DNA of 64,000 nucleotides from NCBI GenBank assembly GCA_003245715.1, contig QKCJ01000005.1, positions 84,478-148,477 on the forward strand, given 5' to 3'. Position 1 is the stretch's first letter; the number at the start of each line of letters is the position of its first letter. Of this stretch, positions 25,584 through 34,132 are shown piece after piece. The notes below the pieces were generated by a model. It saw nothing but the letters and a program-made list of their open reading frames with translations. It was not told where the DNA came from and made no database searches. Source of the stretch: a bacterium (GTDB taxonomy: Bacteria > Planctomycetota > SZUA-567). Made by a program: the position numbers and the translations under genes.

Positions 25584-25659
25584 TGGAGCGGGCGAAGAGA
25601 TTCGAACTCTCGACCCCCACCTTGGCAAGGTGGTGCTCTAGCCACTGAGCTACGCCCGC
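25584..25659 (-). tRNA. tRNA-Gly (anticodon GCC)
   Basis: 76-nt cloverleaf on the minus strand with the 3' CCA encoded. Acceptor stem is GCGGGCG/CGCCCGC, the D-arm contains AGCTCAGTGG, the anticodon stem CCACC/GGTGG encloses loop TTGCCAA (anticodon GCC), and the T-arm contains GTTCGAATC. It reads GGC and GGU codons. It is a single gene with its own terminator, and the histidine kinase gene transcribed toward it ends 189 bp upstream. Confidence 0.97.
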
Positions 25660-25847
25660 ATTTTTATTGGCTAAAGTTGTAAGCGTTATGGTTATTGCTT
25701 CAACGAGGTAAAACTATATTGAATATCGCCTGTGAGTCAACGGGTTATTTCTCTTTTTTTATTTTTTTGTCAGAGATTTATAAGCATTTGTTTTATCTCG
25801 CTATTTATACATATGTTACAAATATTTGCGCAGGATAAAAATATATG

Positions 25848-27125
25848 TTATATTAAGGCGTTATCTCCGTTTGTAGGAAAATGGAATCTGAAAACGGCGC
25901 CACGGGGCGGGGGAGCGTTCTCGACGGTTACCTGCCCTCCATGATCCTGAACGATTTTATGGACTATCGCAAGCCCCAAACCGGTTCCGTCTTTTCTGGT
26001 TGTAAAGAAGGGATTGAACAACTTGGGAAGCACATCATCGCTAATCCCTTTTCCACCATCCTCAAACTCGACAACAACCCTGTCACCAGCACTATCGGCG
26101 ATTTCATAAGACGAAATTATAATTTTCTCACCCTCAGGGGTAAACTGAACGGCATTTAATATAACATTCAGGAATGCCTGCGCAATCTGATCGGAATCAA
26201 GCATGAACTGCTTTTTACCCAGTGCATGACGGTACTCAATAGCGATATTCTTTTTATCAATTTCTTTGGCTGCCATATCAACAGCAGTCGCGCATACCCG
26301 TTCAAGAATAGTCTTTTTCCTGATCGGTTCGCGACCACGCGTGAAGGTCAGCATGTCAGTTACGATACGGTTTAAAGCTCCGGCCGCGGCAATGATCTTC
26401 TCCGCGATCTCGCTTTCCTTGGAGTCATCTTCAAACCTTCGCTTCAGGGTTGAGGCGTACAATTCAATACCGCCCAGAGGATTGCGTATCTCATGCGCAA
26501 CTCCGGCAGCCATTTCGCCAAGCGCAGCCAGCCGATCTTGTCTGGTGGCTTTTTCTTCGAGTATTTTGATATCAGTAAGGTCGCGGAAGGTCTCAACCGC
26601 ACCAAGTACTTCGCCCTTGCTATTTCTTATCGGACTCGCCGAAACTGAAAGAATTCTGTTCTCTTTGCCGCGTAAGGTTACCTGAATATTCTCAAACTCA
26701 CGTTGTTCAGTAAGCGCCTTAATCAGAATTTTGCCAAGCTCCTGACAGGTTGCCGGAAGAACATCTGCGATAGGCCGGCCCATCTGGTCTGTGGCAATTG
26801 ACAGTACAACCTCAGCTGCTGACTGGTTAAAAGCCATCACGCGCCGGTCAGGGTCAATTGCGATAACGCCGTCGGTAATACTTTCAAGAATATTCGCAAG
26901 ATAATTTTTAAGCGCGCTGACTTCTTCAAGCGAAAGACTCAGTTCATTATTCTTACGGCTGACTTCGCCAGTAAGATGTTCAACCTGTTTTTTTAAGCTG
27001 TCGTGGGTTTTCTGAAGTTCAGTCGTGGCCTGATCGTAAGCAGAAATTATCTGCATGAGATCATTCTGACTGAGTGTCTCGTTGTCAGCGGCTAACGGTT
27101 TCATATCTTCATCAGTACCGGACAT
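25848..27125 (-). CDS. PAS-domain sensor histidine kinase (NtrB/AtoS-like, cytoplasmic)
   Basis: 425 residues from the ATG at 27125; a TTG three codons upstream is also possible but has worse spacing to the AGAAAG motif. No membrane segment is visible, so it is cytoplasmic. Order: a coiled coil at about 35-80, a PAS domain at about 80-190, HisKA with GVAHEIRNPLGG (phosphorylated His211), then HATPase with N-box (VILNAVQFTPEG), G1 (DGGKGI) and G2 (GTGLGLAI). This arrangement is typical of kinases that pair with NtrC-type activators, but no response regulator gene is adjacent. The signal is unknown. Confidence 0.87.
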   Translation of the reverse strand: MSGTDEDMKPLAADNETLSQNDLMQIISAYDQATTELQKTHDSLKKQVEHLTGEVSRKNNELSLSLEEVSALKNYLANILESITDGVIAIDPDRRVMAFNQSAAEVVLSIATDQMGRPIADVLPATCQELGKILIKALTEQREFENIQVTLRGKENRILSVSASPIRNSKGEVLGAVETFRDLTDIKILEEKATRQDRLAALGEMAAGVAHEIRNPLGGIELYASTLKRRFEDDSKESEIAEKIIAAAGALNRIVTDMLTFTRGREPIRKKTILERVCATAVDMAAKEIDKKNIAIEYRHALGKKQFMLDSDQIAQAFLNVILNAVQFTPEGEKIIISSYEIADSAGDRVVVEFEDGGKGISDDVLPKLFNPFFTTRKDGTGLGLAIVHKIVQDHGGQVTVENAPPPRGAVFRFHFPTNGDNALI

Positions 27126-27556
27126 AATAAACAATCTTTCTGTTTAATATAAAACAACAATATCAAAGTAATTAATTTCCAACAATAATACACAATAACA
27201 GGGCTATATCCAGAAATATCTCCCAATCAGCATAATGTCCGATAATGTATATTATGTTGCGTTTGGTTTGTTGTGCGGTTATAGCAAATAATGCCTGTTA
27301 TGTTTATGGTTGATTTCCAATCATTAATAAGTATACGGTTTTTAATCGGTAATTAAAAGAAACCTTCTTCTTCGTTAGATATTTCGTCTTTCCTTTTTGA
27401 TAATTTACCTAATTTTGGAAATAAAAACAGAAATTAGTGCCTTTTTTGCTGGCGTATATATTGTTTACAAGGCAAAATAACTTATGGGCACATATTCAAT
27501 TCATAAATTGCGGGCATTTATATCAGTTGTTATTTGAAAAGTAAGGGGGAAATATC
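27126..27556. other. Gene-free AT-rich region between divergent kinase and symporter genes
   Basis: About 430 bp with no convincing ORF or RNA gene. It must hold the promoters of both divergent genes, but I see no consensus-quality pair; TTTACA near 27466 is the best -35-like match on the plus strand. The only clear element is the TAAGGGGGAAAT ribosome binding site of the symporter at its right end. Confidence 0.5.
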
Positions 27557-29161
27557 ATGATTCTATTCGGTTCATTCTTTTTCTTTACTGCTCTGGTGGC
27601 AGTTCTAAGTTGGTATTTTACTAAAAATGCGGAGCGTTCGACCAATGATGGTTATTTTCTCGCCGGGCGAAGCCTGACTTTTCCCTTTATTGCCGGCTCA
27701 CTCTTGCTTACAAATCTTTCAACCGAGCAGATGGTCGGCCTGAATGGTTCGGCTTTTAAAGACGGTCTCAGTGTTATGGCCTGGGAAGTTGAAGCGGTTG
27801 TGGCCCTGGTTCTGATGGCGATTATTTTCCTCCCGAAGTTTCTCCGAAGCGGGGTTACAACGGTGCCGGAATTTCTAGAAATCCGCTTTGACCATAAAGT
27901 TAGCGTAATCACTAATATCATTTTTCTGGCGGCATATGCGGTGATTCTTCTGCCGATCATTCTCTATACAGGTGCTAACGGCCTTACGGATATTCTTGAT
28001 ATTTCGGCAATTACCGGTATGGAGGATCGCTGGCACAATATCTGGCTAATGGTCTGGATTGTCGGTATTATCGGCTCGATTTATGCGCTGTTTGGCGGTC
28101 TTAAGACAATTGCTGTCTCTGATACGCTCAACGGTATTGGACTTCTGACAGGGGGGTTATTAATCATTTATTTTGCCCTTGATACTGTTGGCAACGGCAA
28201 CGGGATTATTTCCGGTTATGAGACTATTACAACCGCCCTGCCCGAGAAATTCAACTCAATCGGACGTGCCGATCAGGAAGTTCCCTTTGGTACTTTATTC
28301 TCCGGCGTTCTGATTATCAACCTCTTTTACTGGTGTACCAACCAGCAGATTATCCAGCGTACCTTCGGGGCGCGCGACCTGGCTGAAGGACAGAAAGGTG
28401 TTCTGCTGACCGGCTTATTAAAGCTGATTGGTCCGTTGTATCTTGTTCTTCCGGGTATCATTGCCTACTACCTTTTTGCGGATCAGAATATTCAGCCGGT
28501 TGAAGCCTATGGTAAGCTGGTGCGCCATGTTCTGCCAAAACCGCTTACCGGTTTCTTTGCGGCGGTTATGGTCGGCGCAATTCTCAGTTCATTCAACTCG
28601 GCTCTGAACTCAACCTGTACATTGTTTAGTATGGGTATTTACAGAACCTTGATTAATAAACATGCAACAGAAATCAAGACGGTTAATTCCGGTAAATGGT
28701 TTGGTCTGGTTCTGGCGATTTTCTCAATGACTCTGGCGCCATTTCTTTACGGTCAGAAGAGCATCTTTGATTATCTGCAAACGATGAATGCGATATACTT
28801 TATCCCGATTTTCTCTGTTGTTCTGGTCGGAATGTTCAGCAAGTACGTTCCACCGATAGCTGCCAAGGTGGCGCTGATTGCCGGTATTTTAATAATTGCC
28901 ATTGGTTATTTTGTACCTCTGCCGTTTATTGAAGGCTCTCCGACCTTTACCAAAATTCTTAATCCGTTCCATTTTGTCGGCGGAGTATTTCTGCTGCTTT
29001 GTGTGATGATGTATGGCTGGGGAATGGTCAGGCCTACAGCAGAAGCGTTTGTTCAGAAAGATGTTAAAGCTGTTGATATGACGCCATGGAAGTATACAAA
29101 GGCTGCCGGTTTAATACTCATTGTTATCGTTGTTACAATTTATGTGACATTTGCCAAGTAA
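27557..29161 (+). CDS. Sodium/solute symporter (SSS/SGLT family)
   Basis: 534 residues with about 14 hydrophobic segments, so an inner-membrane sodium-coupled transporter of the SSS family. Family features include NDGYFLAGRSLTFPFIAGSLLLTNLSTEQMVGLNG near the N-terminus, FGGLKTIAVSDTLNGIG at about residue 182, and WCTNQQIIQRTFGARDLAEGQKG at about 257, the form seen in the sugar-transporting SGLT branch. A sugar is therefore the likeliest substrate, but this is not certain. Strong GGGGGA ribosome binding site. It stands alone, with a hairpin downstream. Confidence 0.87.
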   Translation: MILFGSFFFFTALVAVLSWYFTKNAERSTNDGYFLAGRSLTFPFIAGSLLLTNLSTEQMVGLNGSAFKDGLSVMAWEVEAVVALVLMAIIFLPKFLRSGVTTVPEFLEIRFDHKVSVITNIIFLAAYAVILLPIILYTGANGLTDILDISAITGMEDRWHNIWLMVWIVGIIGSIYALFGGLKTIAVSDTLNGIGLLTGGLLIIYFALDTVGNGNGIISGYETITTALPEKFNSIGRADQEVPFGTLFSGVLIINLFYWCTNQQIIQRTFGARDLAEGQKGVLLTGLLKLIGPLYLVLPGIIAYYLFADQNIQPVEAYGKLVRHVLPKPLTGFFAAVMVGAILSSFNSALNSTCTLFSMGIYRTLINKHATEIKTVNSGKWFGLVLAIFSMTLAPFLYGQKSIFDYLQTMNAIYFIPIFSVVLVGMFSKYVPPIAAKVALIAGILIIAIGYFVPLPFIEGSPTFTKILNPFHFVGGVFLLLCVMMYGWGMVRPTAEAFVQKDVKAVDMTPWKYTKAAGLILIVIVVTIYVTFAK

Positions 29162-29190
29162 AAGTTGTAATTATCATTTCGCAGTAATGA

Positions 29191-29224
29191 ATCAAGGGCA
29201 AGGGATTACTCCCCTGCCCTTGAT
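29191..29224. terminator. Bidirectional terminator-like hairpin
   Basis: ATCAAGGGC (29191-29199) pairs with GCCCTTGAT (29216-29224) and inner AGGG with CCCT, with one bulged A. The tail on either strand is only moderately T-rich. It separates the convergent symporter gene and the small basic-protein gene. Confidence 0.6.
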
Positions 29225-29246
29225 TATTCGCCTGACTAACGGCGTT

Positions 29247-29372
29247 CTATTTTTCTGAAGCTTTGATCCAGCGCTTGCGGCCGCGAACTTTTACGCGGGC
29301 AAAACCTGCTGACTTCTTGGCCCTGGCGCTTGCATTTTTCTTCTTCTGTACCAGACGTCTCTTGAATTCCAT
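29247..29372 (-). CDS. Small, very basic 41-residue protein
   Basis: ORF from ATG (29372) to TAG (29249-29247). It has a strong AAAGGA ribosome binding site 7 nt upstream of the start. The product starts MEFKRRLVQKKKN and continues with A-R-A-K-K-S-A-G-F-A-R-V-K-V-R-G-R-K-R-W; almost half the residues are Lys or Arg. Such composition suggests RNA or ribosome binding, like small ribosomal proteins, but I do not recognise the family. It begins 53 bp after the glyS stop on the same strand, so it is probably the last gene of the glyS transcript. The longer overlapping frame on the same strand lacks this fit between start and ribosome binding site. Confidence 0.6.
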   Translation of the reverse strand: MEFKRRLVQKKKNASARAKKSAGFARVKVRGRKRWIKASEK

Positions 29373-29424
29373 TGTGTTTTCCTTTCATGAAAATAAGCGA
29401 TAGTGAATATAGAAACAAAAGTGG

Positions 29425-30939
29425 TTAACGAAGTTTGCTCTTGATAAAGGCGATCACCTCAGAAACAGGCATACGCTGCTGCTCCATTGTGTCACGGTCG
29501 CGCACAGTAACGGTGTCATCATTAAGGGAATCACCATCAACAGTTATGCACCACGGGGTTCCGACCTCGTCCATGCGGCGGTAACGGCGTCCGATTGCCC
29601 CAGCTTGGTCATAAGTAGTGCTGATACCTTCATCAAGAAGCGCATCGACGATTTCTCGCGCCTTTTCCGGCATTCCATCTTTCTTGACCAGCGGGAATAC
29701 AGCAGCTTTAATCGGCGCGAGGCGGGGGTGGAATTTAAGAATCGAACGGATGTCCTCATTGCCCTTGGCGTCAGTTACTGTCTCTTCGCAGAAAGCGTCA
29801 CAGAGAAAAGCCAAGGTTGCGCGGTCAGCACCGGCAGCCGGTTCAATAACATAAGGAATATAACGTTTCTTAGTCTCGGTCTCAAAGTAGGTTAGATCCT
29901 TGCCGGTTGCTTCCGCGTGCTTGGTAAGGTCGTAATCAGTACGGTTGGCAATACCTTCAAGTTCGCCCCACTCGCCTTCACCTTCCTCATTTTCGAACGG
30001 ATAGAAGTACTCAACGTCTGAACAACCCTTGGCGTAGTGCGCAAGTTCAGACACTTCATGCTCACGCAGGCGCAGGCGCTCTTCAGAGATACCAAGGCTT
30101 TTGTACCAGTTAAGGCGTGCGTTTTTCCAGTAATCATACCACTCATCGTCAGTACCCGGCTCGACAAAGAACTCAAGTTCCATCTGTTCAAATTCACAGG
30201 TACGGAAGGTCAGGTTTGAAGTTGTAATCTCGTTACGGTAGCTCTTTCCCTGCTGGGCGATACCAAATGGAGGCTTGACGCGTGAGCTATCGAGGATATT
30301 CTTGAAGTTTACAAACATTCCCTGAGCCGTTTCCGGACGCAGATAAACAGCGCTTTTGTTGATAATCTCGGCGACCTTCTCCTTGCGGGCATTCTTGTCA
30401 AGGCCGGACAATTCATCAATATGGTTGATAAGTTCCTGCATCGGATCAACCGGGCCGAGGCTGGTGCGGAACATCAGATTAAACTGTCTCTCATCAGAAA
30501 GATCGCCACAGCCGCAAACCGGGCAGATATAACCCTGTTCGCCAACAACGCCCTTAACCTTCTTGCCGCTTGATTTGCCACCCTCAAGATAAGTCGTTTC
30601 GCTTCCGGGTTCACGCTCTGGAGCGTGGTCGGCGCGGAAACGTTCCTTACAGTTTTTGCAGTCAACAAGCGGATCAGAAAAACCTGCAAGGTGACCTGAG
30701 GTCTTCCAGACATCCGGGTGCATGATAATCGAGCAGTCAAGACCAACCACATCTTCACGCTTGTGAACAATATCGCGCCACCAGGCATTCTTGACATTAC
30801 GTTTTAATTCAACACCAAGCGGGCCGTAATCATAACAGGCCTTAAGTCCGCCGTAAATCTCAGACGATTGAAAAATAAAACCCCGGCGCTTTGCCAGAGA
30901 GACAATCTTTTTCATGGTTTCACTGCTTTTTTCTGCCAT
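29425..30939 (-). CDS. glyS: Glycyl-tRNA synthetase (single-subunit, alpha-2 type)
   Basis: 504 residues, class II synthetase of the eukaryote/archaeal-like homodimeric type rather than the tetrameric GlyQ/GlyS. Signs are RRGFIFQSSEIYGGLKACYDYGPLG at the N-terminus, the long insertion with a zinc-type CKNC...CPVCGC, motif 2 (SYRNEITTSNLTFRTCEFEQMELEFF at about 235) and the C-terminal anticodon-binding domain. It charges tRNA-Gly, one gene for which lies 5 kb away. Start ATG at 30939 is preferred over the TTG two codons upstream because GGAG is 6 nt before it. The small basic-protein gene follows. Confidence 0.95.
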   Translation of the reverse strand: MAEKSSETMKKIVSLAKRRGFIFQSSEIYGGLKACYDYGPLGVELKRNVKNAWWRDIVHKREDVVGLDCSIIMHPDVWKTSGHLAGFSDPLVDCKNCKERFRADHAPEREPGSETTYLEGGKSSGKKVKGVVGEQGYICPVCGCGDLSDERQFNLMFRTSLGPVDPMQELINHIDELSGLDKNARKEKVAEIINKSAVYLRPETAQGMFVNFKNILDSSRVKPPFGIAQQGKSYRNEITTSNLTFRTCEFEQMELEFFVEPGTDDEWYDYWKNARLNWYKSLGISEERLRLREHEVSELAHYAKGCSDVEYFYPFENEEGEGEWGELEGIANRTDYDLTKHAEATGKDLTYFETETKKRYIPYVIEPAAGADRATLAFLCDAFCEETVTDAKGNEDIRSILKFHPRLAPIKAAVFPLVKKDGMPEKAREIVDALLDEGISTTYDQAGAIGRRYRRMDEVGTPWCITVDGDSLNDDTVTVRDRDTMEQQRMPVSEVIAFIKSKLR

Positions 30940-31150
30940 TTTCAACTCCGTAAAGTTATATCTGAATAATACTTATTTCTCTGAAGGCCAGTTTTCACAG
31001 CCGCAGAGGTGTTAAGAACAACAATATAATTGCCGCAAATATTACAAATCGGCTTAATGAAACGTAAAAGTTTACACAAAAATAAGTTATACGCAAGAAT
31101 AACTGTAATTATTTTAGTTTAATGGTTTTTTTGCATATATTAAACACTTC

Positions 31151-31193
31151 AAAAAAAACGATGGAGCCGACTGGATTAAAGTCGACGCCATCG
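31151..31193 (-). terminator. Terminator of the NifX/MinD unit
   Basis: CGATGG (31159-31164) pairs with CCATCG (31188-31193), with an inner GACT/AGTC stem across a small internal loop. On the minus strand the hairpin is followed by eight T residues (31158-31151). It lies 25 bp after the last gene of the unit. Confidence 0.85.
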
Positions 31194-31217
31194 CAGTTTA
31201 CCAAACAAACGTTATTG

Positions 31218-31553
31218 TTAGTGAGAACAGGCGTTTGTCCCGGTTTTTAAAGTATTATCAAGAAACTGACCGACGAGTTCTGCAGCTGTTCCCTCAATTG
31301 CGCCGACCACTACATTGATGCTGTTCTGCATAAACAGGCTCTGCGCCTTCTGGCCCATTCCGCCGGCAATAATATGGGTGACCCCCCTCTCGCCAAGCCA
31401 TTTAGGCAGAAGCCCCGGTTCATGCGGTGGAGGAACAATTTCTTCGGTTTTGGTAATCTGATTGTTTTCATCCACGTCAATAATCGCAAAGGTCTGACAG
31501 TGGCCAAAGTGCATACAGAGCTTTCCCTCCGCACATGGAACAGCAAAACGCAT
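31218..31553 (-). CDS. NifX/NifB-like (dinitrogenase iron-molybdenum cofactor domain) protein
   Basis: 111 residues, a single Nitro_FeMo-Co domain: MRFAVPCAEGKLCMHFGHCQTFAIIDVD at the start and IIAGGMGQKAQSLF in the middle. Family members bind iron-sulfur or metal clusters in transit; free-standing ones are common in anaerobes that do not fix nitrogen. A C-terminal C-S-H tail may be a metal ligand. Last of five genes in the unit; AGAGGAGAT ribosome binding site. No nif structural genes are present, so a role in nitrogen fixation is not implied. Confidence 0.85.
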   Translation of the reverse strand: MRFAVPCAEGKLCMHFGHCQTFAIIDVDENNQITKTEEIVPPPHEPGLLPKWLGERGVTHIIAGGMGQKAQSLFMQNSINVVVGAIEGTAAELVGQFLDNTLKTGTNACSH

Positions 31554-31605
31554 AATTATCTCCTCTAAAAAGTATTCTCAATAAGTTACCACTTAACAGT
31601 AAAAA

Positions 31606-32493
31606 TTAATTCATTGTTTTCATTAAGACATTTTCGCAGACGAATATAATCTCGCCAAAAATCTCACAATCAGCAAGCTCAAGCACAGAACAACGATCGT
31701 TTTGCGCTCGGGTAAAATCTTCAGAGTATCTGATATTCCCGATAAGCTCGCCCCCATTATTCCGGCAGAAATCACTGATTCTGTCCTTGACATCAGGATT
31801 AATGTCGCATTTATTGATGCAGACGAGGATTTTGACACCAAAATGCTTTGTCAGCCTGATTACCCGCTCAAGATCATGCAGCCCTGATAACGTCGGCTCG
31901 GTTACAACAAGGGCTACATCAGTGTCGGTAATTGATGCAATAACCGGGCAACCGATTCCGGGAGGGCCATCACTGATTATCAGTTCCGCCTGAGATTTAA
32001 CGGCTATTTCCTGCGCCTGCTTTCTGACTGCACTGACAAGTTTGCCCGAGTTCTCCCCCCCTACCCCGAGTCTGGCGTGCGAGAGCATGCCTTTGTCCGT
32101 TTTTGTAAGAAAAATCTGACCGCAGAGAGCTTCGACAAGCTTTATACTTCCGGCCGGGCAGTGATCCTCGCAGATTCCGCAGCCCTCACAGCCGTTTTCA
32201 GATATTGCCGGTTTTCCCTCTATTATTTTAATAGCATCAAAAGGACAGAGCTCCCCGCATTTTCCGCAACCGACACAATCATCACCAGTTATAGCAACAA
32301 ATCCGCTGTAAAAGTCAGCCCGCTTATCAAGTCTTCCCGGTATTACCAAATTAAGGTCAGCCGCGTCAACATCGCAATCCGCAAGAACTGTCCTCAGATT
32401 ATTCTTGGCGTACGCCGCAAGCGCTGCAGTGATGCTGGTCTTGCCGCTGCCACCTTTACCGCTAATTATCAGGAGTTCTTTATATGATTTCAT
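31606..32493 (-). CDS. MinD/Mrp-type P-loop ATPase with inserted 2[4Fe-4S] ferredoxin domain (copy 1)
   Basis: 295 residues. Deviant Walker A ISGKGGSGKTS at about residue 9, then a ferredoxin insertion with two CxxCxxCxxxCP clusters (CVGCGKCGELCP and CEGCGICEDHCP, about 75-115), and the Walker B-like region ISDGPPGIGCP at about 174. These tandem proteins, often annotated CooC/Mrp-like, are thought to load or move metal clusters in anaerobes. Its start overlaps the stop of copy 2 by 4 bp, so the pair is translationally coupled and may form a heterodimer. Function not established. Confidence 0.85.
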   Translation of the reverse strand: MKSYKELLIISGKGGSGKTSITAALAAYAKNNLRTVLADCDVDAADLNLVIPGRLDKRADFYSGFVAITGDDCVGCGKCGELCPFDAIKIIEGKPAISENGCEGCGICEDHCPAGSIKLVEALCGQIFLTKTDKGMLSHARLGVGGENSGKLVSAVRKQAQEIAVKSQAELIISDGPPGIGCPVIASITDTDVALVVTEPTLSGLHDLERVIRLTKHFGVKILVCINKCDINPDVKDRISDFCRNNGGELIGNIRYSEDFTRAQNDRCSVLELADCEIFGEIIFVCENVLMKTMN

Positions 32494-33347
32494 CCAAACT
32501 CCTTCGTACTCAGCGCTGACCTGATTCCATGAAAAACATCAACCAGTCTCTTGTTTAAATCCGGGCGTAACGCAGTAATAGGAACGCCCCTTGAATAGCC
32601 CTCGGCAATGTCACGTGAAGCAGCTACCTCAAGTAATAAGTCAATACCCTCAGAGAGACAGTAATTGCGGATTATGTCATTATCCGGGGTGCTGCGGTTG
32701 ACGATAACACCAAACGCTTTATTACTTGAACGCACTGCAGCAACCGCCATCTCAAGATCGTTAATCCCAAACGGGGTCGGCTCTGTTACAAGTATCACAT
32801 AATCAGCAGCCTCAACTGCCGCAAGCATCGAGCAACTTGTTCCAGGTGGTGAGTCAATAATCAGGTCAAAATCATTATCCGCAGAAGCAATAACATGGCG
32901 TATCAGCGGAGCAGACATGCTCTCGCCAATATCAAGCAAACCCGATAAAAAACGTAAATTCGCCCTTGATACTTTATTGATAACACCAATCTCGCGCTTG
33001 CCGGTTATTACCGCCTCAGCCGGACAGGCCAGTACGCAGCCCCCACAGCCATGGCAGATCTCGTTGAAAAATACCGGATAATCTCTAGCCATGCCAATGG
33101 CGTTAAAACGGCAGGACACGGCACACTTTCCGCATGAGGTACACTTTTTCTTATCTACTGCGTATGAATTGACAAATGCCGGAACTGTAATACAGCTTCC
33201 CATATCAAGAAATAACCCGGCATTAGGCTCCTCAACATCACAATCAAGAAGCTGCACCGCTCTTTCTTCGGCAACCGAAAGCGCCAGTCCGACAGAAATC
33301 GTCGTCTTTCCCGTTCCGCCCTTACCGGAAGCAATAGCAATTTTCAT
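32490..33347 (-). CDS. MinD/Mrp-type P-loop ATPase with inserted 2[4Fe-4S] ferredoxin domain (copy 2)
   Basis: 285 residues with the same plan as its neighbour: ASGKGGTGKTT at about residue 7, ferredoxin clusters CTSCGKCAVSCR and CHGCGGCVLACP (about 69-110), and LIIDSPPGTSCS at about 159. The first cluster has Arg where Pro is usual after the last Cys. The two copies have diverged clearly, which points to an old duplication with separate roles. It starts 1 bp after the stop of the upstream NifX-like gene. Confidence 0.85.
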   Translation of the reverse strand: MKIAIASGKGGTGKTTISVGLALSVAEERAVQLLDCDVEEPNAGLFLDMGSCITVPAFVNSYAVDKKKCTSCGKCAVSCRFNAIGMARDYPVFFNEICHGCGGCVLACPAEAVITGKREIGVINKVSRANLRFLSGLLDIGESMSAPLIRHVIASADNDFDLIIDSPPGTSCSMLAAVEAADYVILVTEPTPFGINDLEMAVAAVRSSNKAFGVIVNRSTPDNDIIRNYCLSEGIDLLLEVAASRDIAEGYSRGVPITALRPDLNKRLVDVFHGIRSALSTKEFG

Positions 33348-33348
33348 A

Positions 33349-33714
33349 TCAGACCCAATGCCCCTCTACATCCGCATTTTTCGCAGCCTGAAGCTGCCCG
33401 TTCACGACTAGCGCCGCAACTTCCCTGATCTTTTTTCCCTGCATCTGGAGGTAAACATCAGTCTGTGACTCGTGTAAAACACGGAATGCCTTTGGACCGC
33501 AATGCCCAGTAACCAGACACTCCGCACCTTCTTTCAGTACAGTCTGCGCCGCCTGAATACCAGCACCTTGCGCCGCATTAAGATTCTGTACATTATCAAC
33601 ATACCTGATTGAATCATCTGCAGAGTCGTAAAGCATAAAACCCTGAGCGCGACCGAAACGGCCGTCAATAATTCCGTCAGGATCAGCACTGCTCACAGAA
33701 AATGCGATAATCAT
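33349..33714 (-). CDS. NifX/NifB-like (dinitrogenase iron-molybdenum cofactor domain) protein, second copy
   Basis: 121 residues. Features of the Nitro_FeMo-Co domain are IDGRFGRAQGFMLYD, the AAQGAGIQAAQ helix and CLVTGHCGPKAF. ATG at 33714 with AGGAGAGG upstream; an in-frame TTG further upstream is less likely. The start overlaps the stop of the Gly/Arg-rich gene (ATGA). It carries a longer C-terminal helical extension than the other copy. Confidence 0.83.
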   Translation of the reverse strand: MIIAFSVSSADPDGIIDGRFGRAQGFMLYDSADDSIRYVDNVQNLNAAQGAGIQAAQTVLKEGAECLVTGHCGPKAFRVLHESQTDVYLQMQGKKIREVAALVVNGQLQAAKNADVEGHWV

Positions 33715-33956
33715 ACACCTCTCCTGCAACCAAACGCACCAGCCATCCGGCCACGGCCACTACACCCCATACCGCGCCCTGCAGCCAAACCGAACCCGCG
33801 CCCCCGTCTGCGACCAAAACCCATTGTCACGCCAAAGTCATCAAAATCCGTAGCACTGTTATCCTGCAGATACTTTCCCCGGCAACGACCACGCCCGCTG
33901 CCACAGATCAATTCCGGAAGATCAGATGTGTTATTTTCTGAATTTTGCCCAGACAT
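33711..33956 (-). CDS. Small Gly/Arg-rich protein (DUF5320-like)
   Basis: 81 residues. After a polar N-terminus, residues about 20-80 are dominated by Gly and Arg with four spaced Cys (CGSGRGRC, GMGCSGRGR, FGCRRG). Such proteins accompany NifX/MinD clusters in many anaerobes and are sometimes called DUF5320; I infer that link from context and composition, not from a clear motif. ATG at 33956 with AAGGAG upstream; a GTG one codon earlier is possible. First gene of the minus-strand unit facing DUF134. Confidence 0.6.
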   Translation of the reverse strand: MSGQNSENNTSDLPELICGSGRGRCRGKYLQDNSATDFDDFGVTMGFGRRRGRGFGLAAGRGMGCSGRGRMAGAFGCRRGV

Positions 33957-34062
33957 CACTTTCTCCTTATTTGTAGAAAATTATCCAAAGTCAGCAAAAA
34001 AATACTGCAAAGCAGAATAAAATCACTATAATGAGTGCCAATATATTTTGCTTAAGCAGGAT

Positions 34063-34090
34063 CTTATTATAAACCATAGTTTATAATAAG
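34063..34090. promoter_or_regulatory. 28-bp palindrome, candidate DUF134 operator with promoter elements
   Basis: CTTATTATAAAC (34063-34074), spacer CATA, then its exact reverse complement GTTTATAATAAG (34079-34090). Each arm contains TATAAT, one on each strand, so divergent -10 boxes may be embedded. A second palindrome TGCTTAAGCA is at 34049-34058. It lies 43 bp before the DUF134 ATG and 107 bp before the first gene of the opposite unit. Confidence 0.65.
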
Positions 34091-34132
34091 CAAGATTAAT
34101 TTTGAACTATTGATTATAATTATGAGGTATGT

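Noticed and set aside
27126..27556. Hidden gene or RNA in the long gap before the symporter
   Set aside because: No ORF with a ribosome binding site, no stable GC-rich structure and no promoter-terminator pair could be supported.
29236..29418. 60-residue ORF in another frame over the small basic protein gene
   Set aside because: Its start does not fit the AAAGGA ribosome binding site, and its product looks like frame-shifted sequence of the basic protein.
31218..33956. Nitrogen-fixation locus
   Set aside because: NifX-like domains and MinD ATPases occur widely without nitrogenase, and no nifHDK, nifE, nifN or nifB is in the window.
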